Shown: positions 25,307 to 32,024 of the stretch, piece after piece | Numbering within the stretch: position 1 is the stretch's first letter | Layout of the letters: every line of letters starts with the position of its first letter | Assembly (NCBI GenBank): GCA_028683355.1 | Contig: JAQUIZ010000013.1 | Span: 1-35,238 of the forward strand | Reading direction: 5' to 3' | Length of the DNA stretch: 35,238 nt | Origin: Fermentimonas sp. | Lineage (GTDB): Bacteria > Bacteroidota > Bacteroidia > Bacteroidales > Dysgonomonadaceae | Position numbers and translations under genes: made by a program | Notes under the pieces: generated by a model | Told to the model about the DNA's origin: nothing | The model's database searches: none | The model's input: the letters and a program-made list of their open reading frames with translations, nothing else

Positions 25307-26323
25307 ATGAAGTCAGAATCCGTAAAAAATATAATTAAGACTTTATTATCTCTGTTGCTTGGATTAATAATAATCTGGGCAATGTATCGGAATTCCGATC
25401 TTGGAGAATTGTGGAGTATTGTTGAGACTGCCAATTTCAGGATAATAGCAGTGTCTTTGATATTTGGCCTTATAGGTAATGTCCTCCGAGGTTTAAGATG
25501 GGAACTGTTTGTTAATTCACTCGGTTACCATCCGCCAAGAGCAAGCATTATAAATGCAACTCTTGGAAATTATGCCGTTAACTTCGTGCTGCCGCGTGCG
25601 GGAGATTTCTGGCGCTGCGGAGTAGTAAGTAAGTATGATAAAATACCGTTTTCAAAAACATTCGAAACTTTCCTGATTGATAAGATAGTTGACGTTATTG
25701 CCGGACTGTCAATAATATTTATCAGTATTATTCTATATATCGATTTTTTCATTTCGTATTTAAGCAACAATCCACAGTTTGGAGAAAACATCGTGAGCCT
25801 TTTTTCATCTGTCTGGATTTATGTTATTCTCGTAATAATAATTCTTCTTATCACACTGTTCCTGATATTTTTCAATGAAAATCCAATTATGGTAAAAGTC
25901 AGGAATTTCTTAAAGACTGTGAAGCACGACTTAAAGCTTATTTCTAAGATGAAAGAGAAGAGAAAGATAATAATATACACTATCCTTCTCTGGTTATGTT
26001 TTTATTTGTATTTTTACATCTGTTTCTTTGCATTCGATTTCACAAAGGACCTTGGTCCGCTTGCAGGACTGATTGTTTTTGCAATGACCAATATCGGTAT
26101 TTCGGTTCCCGTACAAGGTGGAATAGGTCCATGGCATTTCATGGTTTCCTCCTCTTTGATTGTACTGGGGGTTGCAGATAATCAGGCACTTGCATTCGCT
26201 GCAGCCGTTTTCACAATACAATCAGTATGGCAAATATTATACGGTCTCTTTGGCGTTTTAGCCATGCCTTTTGTGAAGCGGGAACACCACTTCGAAAATA
26301 TTCAGGAGACAGAAACAAAATAA
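25307..26323 (+). CDS. Membrane protein with lysylphosphatidylglycerol synthase flippase-like domain
   Basis: A 338-residue integral membrane protein of the UPF0104/MprF N-terminal family. About seven to eight hydrophobic helices are visible, beginning with TLLSLLLGLIIIWAMYRNSD. Family motifs are the RGLRWELFVNSLG turn, the NYAVNFVLPRAGDFWRCG block and a late VQGGIGPWHFMVSSSLIVLG segment. In MprF this part moves aminoacylated lipid across the membrane; here it stands alone. I chose the start at 25307 (MKSES) because the longer frame from 25196 begins upstream of the predicted transcription start and its first 37 residues look unlike the family. pepD follows after 17 nt. Confidence 0.85.
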   Translation: MKSESVKNIIKTLLSLLLGLIIIWAMYRNSDLGELWSIVETANFRIIAVSLIFGLIGNVLRGLRWELFVNSLGYHPPRASIINATLGNYAVNFVLPRAGDFWRCGVVSKYDKIPFSKTFETFLIDKIVDVIAGLSIIFISIILYIDFFISYLSNNPQFGENIVSLFSSVWIYVILVIIILLITLFLIFFNENPIMVKVRNFLKTVKHDLKLISKMKEKRKIIIYTILLWLCFYLYFYICFFAFDFTKDLGPLAGLIVFAMTNIGISVPVQGGIGPWHFMVSSSLIVLGVADNQALAFAAAVFTIQSVWQILYGLFGVLAMPFVKREHHFENIQETETK

Positions 26324-26340
26324 TCTAAACAAAATAAATT

Positions 26341-27804
26341 ATGTCAGCAACAGAGATTTTAAGTTTGAATCCCAAGAGAGTATGGAAGCATTTTTATGAA
26401 CTGACTCAGATTCCACGACCCACAGGTCAAATGGAAAAGGTCACTAAATTTGTTAAGGATTTTGGGGAAGAACTCAATCTGGAAGTTGAACAGGATAAAG
26501 CAGGCAATGTGTTAATAACGAAGCCTGCATCAAAAGGATTTGAAAGTTCTAAAACGGTGATTTTACAGTCGCATCTGGATATGGTACCACAAAAGAATTC
26601 AGATGTAAAGCATGATTTCACCAAAGATCCCATACAAGCATATGTTGACGGAGATCAGATTAAGGCAAAATCTACCACACTTGGCGCTGATAATGGTATA
26701 GGTTGTGCCATGATGATGGCAGTACTGGAAGATAAAGTATTAAAACATCCTGCAATTGAGGCTCTCTTTACTGTTGATGAAGAGGTTGGCATGGATGGCG
26801 CAAACGGACTGGAGAAGGGCTTTCTGAAAGGATCTGCCATGATAAATCTGGATACAGAGGCAGATGGTGAATTATGCATAGGTTGTGCCGGTGGCCGTGA
26901 TGTAAATGTGACATTCAATTTTAAACCGGATACCGATATTGATGATGATGATATAGCTTATAAAATAAGTCTAAGCGGATTAAAAGGCGGACATTCAGGG
27001 GTACAGATTCATTTAGGTCGTGCAAACGCAAATAAGCTGATGAGCCGTTTCCTGAAAGAAGTAGTAAGTGATTATGAAGCAAGAGTTGCAAGTATAGATG
27101 GAGGTTCACTAAGGAATGCAATACCTCGCGAATCATTTGTAGTACTAACTATCCCCAGTCATCTTGAGGATGATCTGTTAGATTTAGTGGATGAGTTTCA
27201 GTCGCAATTCAGAGAAGATTTTGCAGGTATTGAATCTGGCATCTCTTTCAAGGCAGTAAAAACAGATAAACCTGAATCTTTACTGCCGGTTGAAATCCAG
27301 GACGATCTTATAAATGCAGTGGAAGCTTGTCCAAATGGTGTTATAAGCTATCTTGCTGACTTCCCGGGAGTGGTTGAAAGTTCACTTAACCTTGCATTAG
27401 TAAAGTCATCTGAAGATAAAATAGAGGTTAAGCTTTTGGTCAGAAGCTCTTCCGAAAGTCGCAAAGATTGGATATGTTCATCACTAGAGAGCCTGTTCCT
27501 GCTGGCCGGAGCAAAAGTTGAATTTGCAGGAGATTATCCCGGATGGCAACCTAATGCCGGTTCAGAACTGCTGGGACTAATGGAGAAAATATATATTGAG
27601 TCGTATGAAGAAAAACCCGAGATAATTGTAATCCATGCTGGGCTTGAGTGCGGAATTATTCAATCCAATGTTGAGCATGATCTTGATATTGTTTCTTTTG
27701 GACCTACAATCACAGGTGCTCACTCACCTGACGAATCGGTTGATATAAAATCAGTAGGTAAATCATACGAATATTTAATTGAAATTTTAGAGAACCTGAA
27801 ATAA
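26341..27804 (+). CDS. pepD: Aminoacyl-histidine dipeptidase (PepD, M20 family)
   Basis: A 487-residue cytosolic metallopeptidase that cleaves dipeptides such as Xaa-His. The di-metal site residues can be read as His78 and Asp80 (QSHLDMVPQ), Asp117 (LGADNGIG), Glu147/Glu148 (VDEEVGMDGA), Asp171 (NLDTEADGE) and His461 (TGAHSPDE). The lid-domain motif GLKGGHSGVQI (213-223) is also present. The length matches PepD of enterobacteria and Bacteroidales. It lies between the flippase-like membrane protein and a flavodoxin-fold gene, whose start is 2 nt after its stop. Confidence 0.97.
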   Translation: MSATEILSLNPKRVWKHFYELTQIPRPTGQMEKVTKFVKDFGEELNLEVEQDKAGNVLITKPASKGFESSKTVILQSHLDMVPQKNSDVKHDFTKDPIQAYVDGDQIKAKSTTLGADNGIGCAMMMAVLEDKVLKHPAIEALFTVDEEVGMDGANGLEKGFLKGSAMINLDTEADGELCIGCAGGRDVNVTFNFKPDTDIDDDDIAYKISLSGLKGGHSGVQIHLGRANANKLMSRFLKEVVSDYEARVASIDGGSLRNAIPRESFVVLTIPSHLEDDLLDLVDEFQSQFREDFAGIESGISFKAVKTDKPESLLPVEIQDDLINAVEACPNGVISYLADFPGVVESSLNLALVKSSEDKIEVKLLVRSSSESRKDWICSSLESLFLLAGAKVEFAGDYPGWQPNAGSELLGLMEKIYIESYEEKPEIIVIHAGLECGIIQSNVEHDLDIVSFGPTITGAHSPDESVDIKSVGKSYEYLIEILENLK

Positions 27805-27806
27805 TA

Positions 27807-28304
27807 ATGTATAACACACTTATCGTTTTTGCTTCTGAGCACGGTACAGTGGAAAAATGTGCGCGTGAGCTCTTTCTGTTGATAGACGGCAAAGTTGATA
27901 TCTGCGATCTTAATAAACGCGATATCATTCCCGATCTTTCCGGTTATGATTCAATTGTCATAGGGGGGTCTATACACTCAGGAAAGATTCAGAGAGTTAT
28001 ATCAGATTTCTGTGTAGCAAATCTCGATTTGTTGATAAACAAACGTATTGGTTTGTTTATCAACTGTATTTACTCAGGTGAGAAAGCGCTAAAGCAACTG
28101 GAAGAAGCTTTCCCCAGGGAGCTGAGCGACAAGGCAGTTGTTCGTGAACACTTTGGCGGTGAGATTAATGAGCTCAAGCTCAATTACTGGGAAAAGATTA
28201 TAACCAAACAGATGATTGATCAGGAAAATCTTGTTGTCAGTCTGTCAAAAGAAAAAATAGACCACTTCGCTAAAACAATATCAAATCAGGATTTATATGG
28301 GTAA
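27807..28304 (+). CDS. Flavodoxin-domain protein, HemG-like
   Basis: A 165-residue protein of the flavodoxin fold. The FMN phosphate loop is FASEHGTVEKCA (8-19), followed by the conserved IVIGGSIHSGKIQ and IGLFINCIYSGE segments. This pattern recalls menaquinone-dependent protoporphyrinogen IX dehydrogenase (HemG). No heme biosynthesis genes are nearby, so the reaction is not assigned. The gene begins 2 nt after pepD and overlaps the next gene by 8 nt, so translation is probably coupled. A perfect 14-bp inverted repeat lies inside it at 28031-28064. Confidence 0.85.
   Translation: MYNTLIVFASEHGTVEKCARELFLLIDGKVDICDLNKRDIIPDLSGYDSIVIGGSIHSGKIQRVISDFCVANLDLLINKRIGLFINCIYSGEKALKQLEEAFPRELSDKAVVREHFGGEINELKLNYWEKIITKQMIDQENLVVSLSKEKIDHFAKTISNQDLYG
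28031..28064. repeat. Perfect 14-bp inverted repeat within the flavodoxin-domain gene
   Basis: GTTGATAAACAAAC (28031-28044) and its exact complement GTTTGTTTATCAAC (28051-28064) flank GTATTG. In mRNA this forms a 14-bp stem with a 6-nt loop in mid-gene, encoding the segment LINKRIGLFIN. There is no T-run after it, so it is not an ordinary terminator. Confidence 0.9.
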
Positions 28305-28503
28305 AAGGTATATTCTGTTTCCTTCTTTACTTGTCATTTATACTATAGTGATGGCTGTGATAGCCTTCCCAAAATATCAGGAGTCAGGTAAATGGGTGGA
28401 GTATTTGATTGTTCTGGGCGGTAGCCTCTTAATTGCCCTTTTACTTTATTTTATTCTTAAAAGAAAGCAAACCTTAAGAGATAAATTTTCGGGAAAGGGC
28501 TAA
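28297..28503 (+). CDS. Small two-helix membrane protein of unknown function
   Basis: A 68-residue protein with two hydrophobic segments (about 5-24 and 37-57), separated by the short polar loop PKYQESGKWVEY and ending in a basic tail (LKRKQTLRDKFSGKG). It has no Cys and no recognisable domain. Its start overlaps the flavodoxin gene by 8 nt and the protease gene follows after 4 nt, so it sits firmly in the pepD operon. I do not recognise the family. Confidence 0.75.
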   Translation: MGKRYILFPSLLVIYTIVMAVIAFPKYQESGKWVEYLIVLGGSLLIALLLYFILKRKQTLRDKFSGKG

Positions 28504-28507
28504 TTCT

Positions 28508-29884
28508 ATGAAGTATTTACTTTCTATCTTATTTCTAATCATCTCATTGTTGTCATACAGCGAGACTCAATCCCAGCCAATTCATTATAAATTCCGAGTC
28601 TATCTTACTGATAAGGGCGATGCCGGTTACTCTACTGATAATCCCTCGCAATTCCTTACTGAAAAAGCTATAGAAAGAAAAAGAGTTCAGAAGGTTGATA
28701 TTGATGAATCTGATTTTCCAATATCAAATGATTATTTTGCACTTGTTGAAATGGCCGGAGGAAAGGTTGTTTCTCACAGTAAATGGTTTAATACACTTGT
28801 AGTTGAGGTTGCCGACAGTCTTAAAATTGAAGAAATCAAATCTCTGAGTTTTGTTGATTCTGTAAAATATGTATGGAAAGGAACCAACAACGGGTACCGC
28901 AAAGCACTGCGACCACGTCTCGAAAGGTCTAAACCTGAAACTGAACCCGCCGACACGATTTATGGTTACACCTATTCACAGTTCACACTACACAATGCTG
29001 ATGAGATGTTTAATGCAGGATTCAGAGGCAACGGCATTCAGATTGGTGTTATTGATGCCGGCTACACTAATTTTGATGTAATACCTGAATTTGAGTCGGT
29101 TAAACTGCTTGGTTATTCCAATTTTGTGCCCGAAGGTGATATGTTTGCCTCAAGTGATCATGGAACTAAGGTGTTGTCCACTATGGCTGTTTACCAGCCG
29201 GGTGTTATGATAGGTTCTGCGCCTGAAGCCTCATACTGGCTGCTTCGTTCAGAAGATGTTGCCTCTGAATTCCCGGTAGAGGAGGATTATTGGATTCGGG
29301 CAGTTGAGTTTGCAGATAGTTTAGGATTAGACCTGATCAATACATCGCTTGGGTATAATGAATTTGACGATATAATACTTAATTACACACATGATGATCT
29401 CACCGGTGAAGTCTCGTTAATGTCACGAGCTGCCGATATGGCCTATGATAAAGGAATGATTATAGTTGTGAGTGCAGGTAATGAAGGTAATAAACCTTGG
29501 CAGAAATCTACTCCTCCGGGTGATGCAAAGAATGTTATTGCTGTAGGAGCAGTAGGCACTGATAGCATTATAGCACCCTTCAGTTCATATGGCGAGATGG
29601 CAGATGGGCGTATAAAACCTGATCTGGTCTCAGTAGGCAGGGGCACAATCACCATCAGTCATTTTGGCGTTATCGGAAAAACAAACGGAACCTCACTTTC
29701 TTCACCATTTCTTGCCGGGTTAATAGCATCGTTATGGTCGGTCAACCCACAACTTCACCGTTCTGAGCTAATAGATATAATATTAAGATCATCCGACAGA
29801 AACCAGTCACCCGACCCGGTTTACGGCCAAGGCATAACCGATTTCAGCAAGGCAATGTATGAAGTGCTGAAAACTTTAGAATAA
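28508..29884 (+). CDS. Exported subtilisin-like serine protease (S8 family)
   Basis: A 458-residue exported protease. A signal peptide covers about residues 1-22. An N-terminal prodomain-like region (25-130, with HYKFRVYLTDKG and KWFNTLVVEVADS) precedes the catalytic domain. The catalytic residues are Asp183 (GVIDAGY), His218 (SSDHGTKV), oxyanion Asn325 (VSAGNEGN) and Ser396 (NGTSLSSP), so the enzyme looks active. It ends soon after the catalytic domain (DFSKAMYEVLKTLE) without a type IX secretion C-terminal domain, so a periplasmic place is most likely. It is the last gene of the pepD operon; no terminator is visible behind it. Confidence 0.93.
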   Translation: MKYLLSILFLIISLLSYSETQSQPIHYKFRVYLTDKGDAGYSTDNPSQFLTEKAIERKRVQKVDIDESDFPISNDYFALVEMAGGKVVSHSKWFNTLVVEVADSLKIEEIKSLSFVDSVKYVWKGTNNGYRKALRPRLERSKPETEPADTIYGYTYSQFTLHNADEMFNAGFRGNGIQIGVIDAGYTNFDVIPEFESVKLLGYSNFVPEGDMFASSDHGTKVLSTMAVYQPGVMIGSAPEASYWLLRSEDVASEFPVEEDYWIRAVEFADSLGLDLINTSLGYNEFDDIILNYTHDDLTGEVSLMSRAADMAYDKGMIIVVSAGNEGNKPWQKSTPPGDAKNVIAVGAVGTDSIIAPFSSYGEMADGRIKPDLVSVGRGTITISHFGVIGKTNGTSLSSPFLAGLIASLWSVNPQLHRSELIDIILRSSDRNQSPDPVYGQGITDFSKAMYEVLKTLE

Positions 29885-29887
29885 TTT

Positions 29888-29916
29888 TTGTCACAAAGTT
29901 TATACAAGATCGTCTA
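29888..29916 (+). promoter_or_regulatory. Candidate ECF-sigma promoter before the DUF4252 operon
   Basis: TTGTCAC (29888-29894), 16 nt, then CGTCTA (29911-29916) has the layout of ECF promoters, whose -10 commonly contains CGTC. It lies 41 nt before the first DUF4252 start. A related pair TTGGCAG-N15-CGTCTA occurs at 31954-31981. Two sites are too few to define a motif. Confidence 0.3.
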
Positions 29917-29957
29917 ATTAATAAAGACCGATTATTAACTCCTTTATTTATTATTGT

Positions 29958-30413
29958 ATGAACAAGAGATTTTTAATTATCTGCACTTGCAGTCTACTTG
30001 CATTAACACTTTACTCGCAGACATCAGTTAATGAGCTTTATCAATCCTTCGCTAAAGAATCTAATGTCGACAAGGTCAATCTAAACGAGTTCGCAATGTT
30101 TCTGATGAGACCGTTCTCAGAAACTGATACAGAAAGTAAAATAACCAGTATCAGTGTACTGTCTTTAGAAGAGTGCTCACCTGATGTGAAAAATCGATTC
30201 AATAAATCAGCCCTTGATTTTAATGATGATGAATATGAACTTTTTGTGAGTGCCAATGATGAAAATGAAAAAGTGCGTATCTTTTTGAAGTTTCAGAAAG
30301 AGATCATACGTGAGATGGTAATATTAACAATGGGTGATAGCCCTGCGCTAATACAACTTAAAGGAAAGATACTACCTTCAGAGATTGAAAAAATGAGTAA
30401 TGGACGGAAATGA
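29958..30413 (+). CDS. Exported DUF4252-domain protein
   Basis: A 151-residue protein with a signal peptide ending near residue 21 (LALTLYSQ). The mature part has the DUF4252 layout: an early helix NELYQSFAKESNVDKVNLNEF, a central predicted strand-helix region, and the late block LFVSANDENEKVRIFLKF...EMVILTMGDSPALIQLKGKI. The same blocks recur in the protein encoded at 31477. The function of the family is unknown; it is a periplasmic or membrane-attached protein of Bacteroidota. Its 3' end overlaps the ECF sigma gene by 14 nt, which suggests translational coupling and a common role. Confidence 0.85.
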   Translation: MNKRFLIICTCSLLALTLYSQTSVNELYQSFAKESNVDKVNLNEFAMFLMRPFSETDTESKITSISVLSLEECSPDVKNRFNKSALDFNDDEYELFVSANDENEKVRIFLKFQKEIIREMVILTMGDSPALIQLKGKILPSEIEKMSNGRK

Positions 30414-30903
30414 GTTTAAAAGCCGGTTTTTACCTTTTACAAAGTTGATATACAAGATATCTTTTGCAATCACCAGAGATAAAGAAGATGCTGAAGATAT
30501 TGTGCAGGAAGTATTTGAGAAATTGTGGAAGAGTCGCGATTCGTTAACATCAGTACTAAATGATGAGGCATATATAACTACTGTTGCAAAAAACATGGCT
30601 TTAGACAGGTACAGAAGCAAAGCAAAACGAAATATACTATCTCTTGCTGATGTGAACGAAATTCATGCAGATGGATATATTGACAGTAAAATAGAGCAGA
30701 GAGAGACCATGATAAATGTAGAGAAGTTAATATGTACACTTCCTTCTTCGCAGCAGATGGTCATAAGATTACGGCATTTCGGCGATCTATCAATATTTCA
30801 GATAGCCGATACAATGCAGCTCACTCAAGAGAATGTGCGTCAGTTATTATCAAGAGGAAGAAGAACGATAAAAGAAAAAATAGAGAAGATTTATGAAAAC
30901 TGA
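30400..30903 (+). CDS. ECF-type RNA polymerase sigma factor
   Basis: A 167-residue sigma-70 family factor of the extracytoplasmic function type. Region 2 occupies about 10-75, with LIYKISFAITRDKEDAEDIVQEVFEKLW and the DNA-melting part NDEAYITTVAKNMALDRYR. Region 4 lies near 105-160, with LPSSQQMVIRLRHFGDLSIFQIADTMQL and its helix-turn-helix VRQLLSRGRRTIKEKI. Region 3 and region 1 are absent, as in all ECF factors. It overlaps the upstream DUF4252 gene by 14 nt and the downstream putative anti-sigma gene by 11 nt, so the three are translated from one message. Confidence 0.96.
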   Translation: MDGNEFKSRFLPFTKLIYKISFAITRDKEDAEDIVQEVFEKLWKSRDSLTSVLNDEAYITTVAKNMALDRYRSKAKRNILSLADVNEIHADGYIDSKIEQRETMINVEKLICTLPSSQQMVIRLRHFGDLSIFQIADTMQLTQENVRQLLSRGRRTIKEKIEKIYEN

Positions 30904-31432
30904 AGATATAGACATACTTATTGCCAGATTCTACCAGGGTGAGACTGATGAGAATGAAGAAAAGCTCCTTGTCGAATATTTTAAAAGCGAGACTTCTGAT
31001 GTAAGCAGTAAAACAGGCCGTAAAACAGATAGTACAGTTTTACTTTCTCTTTCAGCAGAAGAAACAGAAATGCCTTCAGACTTAGAGAGTAAGATGTCAT
31101 CTCTGATTGATTTTTGGGAAGAGAGTGATAAGAGCAAAACAAAGCATATCGCAACAATAGAATTCAGAAAACGTGTTCTCAGTATTGCAGCAACAATATT
31201 ACTTGTAGTAAGCATAGGATTTTGGTATCAATACCACAGCTCCGGCAGGTCAACCAGTGTAAATTCTTTCGAAGACCCTCAAGAGTCTCAAGAGCTCGTA
31301 GTTGAGGCATTAAGACTTTTCTCAAACAATTTCTCTAAAGGCACCCAAACAATCGAAAAAGCAGATAATCGGGTAGATAATACATTCAGAATACTGGAAA
31401 AGGTATTAAATGAAAACAGTGTTCAGGAATAG
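30893..31432 (+). CDS. Putative membrane-bound anti-sigma factor
   Basis: A 179-residue protein with an acidic N-terminal cytoplasmic part, a single hydrophobic segment VLSIAATILLVVSIGFWYQY (near 98-117) and a C-terminal part outside the membrane. The start (IDILIARFYQGETDENEEKLLVEYF) resembles the short N-terminal domain of many Bacteroidota anti-sigma proteins. I see no Zn-binding anti-sigma motif (HxxxCxxC) and no Cys at all. Overlap with the sigma gene is the strongest argument for the role. The C-terminal helix (VVEALRLFSNNFSKGTQTIEKADNRV) could sense the periplasm or bind the DUF4252 proteins. Confidence 0.7.
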   Translation: MKTEDIDILIARFYQGETDENEEKLLVEYFKSETSDVSSKTGRKTDSTVLLSLSAEETEMPSDLESKMSSLIDFWEESDKSKTKHIATIEFRKRVLSIAATILLVVSIGFWYQYHSSGRSTSVNSFEDPQESQELVVEALRLFSNNFSKGTQTIEKADNRVDNTFRILEKVLNENSVQE

Positions 31433-31476
31433 TCAAGTCAACAATTAAACAACAAACTCTAATAAAAACAACAGCA

Positions 31477-31953
31477 ATGAAAAAAATAATATTCACAATC
31501 GTATTCATTTTCGCAGTAACCATTGTTTCAGCGCAAAAAAATCCATTCGATAAATTTACCGACATGGATGGAGTAACATCAGTCTATATTTCAAAGAACA
31601 TGATGTCACTGTTCCCAAAAGACTCTAATCAATATGGAGGTGTAGATGTTGGTAACTTTGTAGACAAGCTAAGCTCTATTCTAATACTCACAACTGAGAA
31701 CCAGAAAGTGGGGAAGGAGATGCTTTCATTAGCAAACAGCCGGATAAAAGAGAATAATTATGAGTTACTTATGCGGGTTAAATCAGATGATGGAGAGCTT
31801 GTGAACTTTTTTATGAAAGGCAAACCCGATAATATCCAGGAGTTGATAATGATAGTAGACAGCAATGATGATGAAAGCGTAATAATGCAGTTTCTCGGGA
31901 ACTTCAAACTGCAGGATGTACAGCAAATGACCAGGAATTTTGATAAAAACTAA
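31477..31953 (+). CDS. Second exported DUF4252-domain protein
   Basis: A 158-residue protein with a clear signal peptide (MKKIIFTIVFIFAVTIVSAQ). The mature part contains DGVTSVYISKNMMSLFP and the block LLMRVKSDDGELVNFFMKGKPDNIQELIMIVDSNDDESVIMQFLGNFKLQDVQQM, which parallels the late block of the protein encoded at 29958 (acidic turn, Phe, Ile-x-Glu, Ile-Gln-Leu-like strand, final Met). The two are diverged paralogs. It lies 44 nt after the putative anti-sigma gene. Function unknown; the context suggests a component or target of the sigma system. Confidence 0.88.
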   Translation: MKKIIFTIVFIFAVTIVSAQKNPFDKFTDMDGVTSVYISKNMMSLFPKDSNQYGGVDVGNFVDKLSSILILTTENQKVGKEMLSLANSRIKENNYELLMRVKSDDGELVNFFMKGKPDNIQELIMIVDSNDDESVIMQFLGNFKLQDVQQMTRNFDKN

Positions 31954-31997
31954 TTGGCAGTAGTTGACAGGCATTCGTCTATTCAGTTTAATTGTAT

Positions 31998-32005
31998 TAT
32001 TTTTG
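31998..32005 (+). promoter_or_regulatory. Candidate -7 element of xseA
   Basis: TATTTTTG fits TAnnTTTG, with a predicted start near 32012 and the xseA ATG at 32025. No TTG stands at the expected -33 distance. If real, it rules out the TTG at 31992 as start codon. Confidence 0.35.
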
Positions 32006-32024
32006 TTTACAATTAGACACGCGT

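Noticed and set aside
28031-28064. Inverted repeat as an end of a mobile element, attC site or invertible switch
   Set aside because: No transposase or recombinase is present, the repeat is inside an intact coding frame, and the 6-nt spacer is too small to invert usefully.
31992-32024. TTG start of xseA
   Set aside because: The added 11 residues overlap a candidate -7 box and are unlike the family; the ATG at 32025 gives a normal N-terminus.
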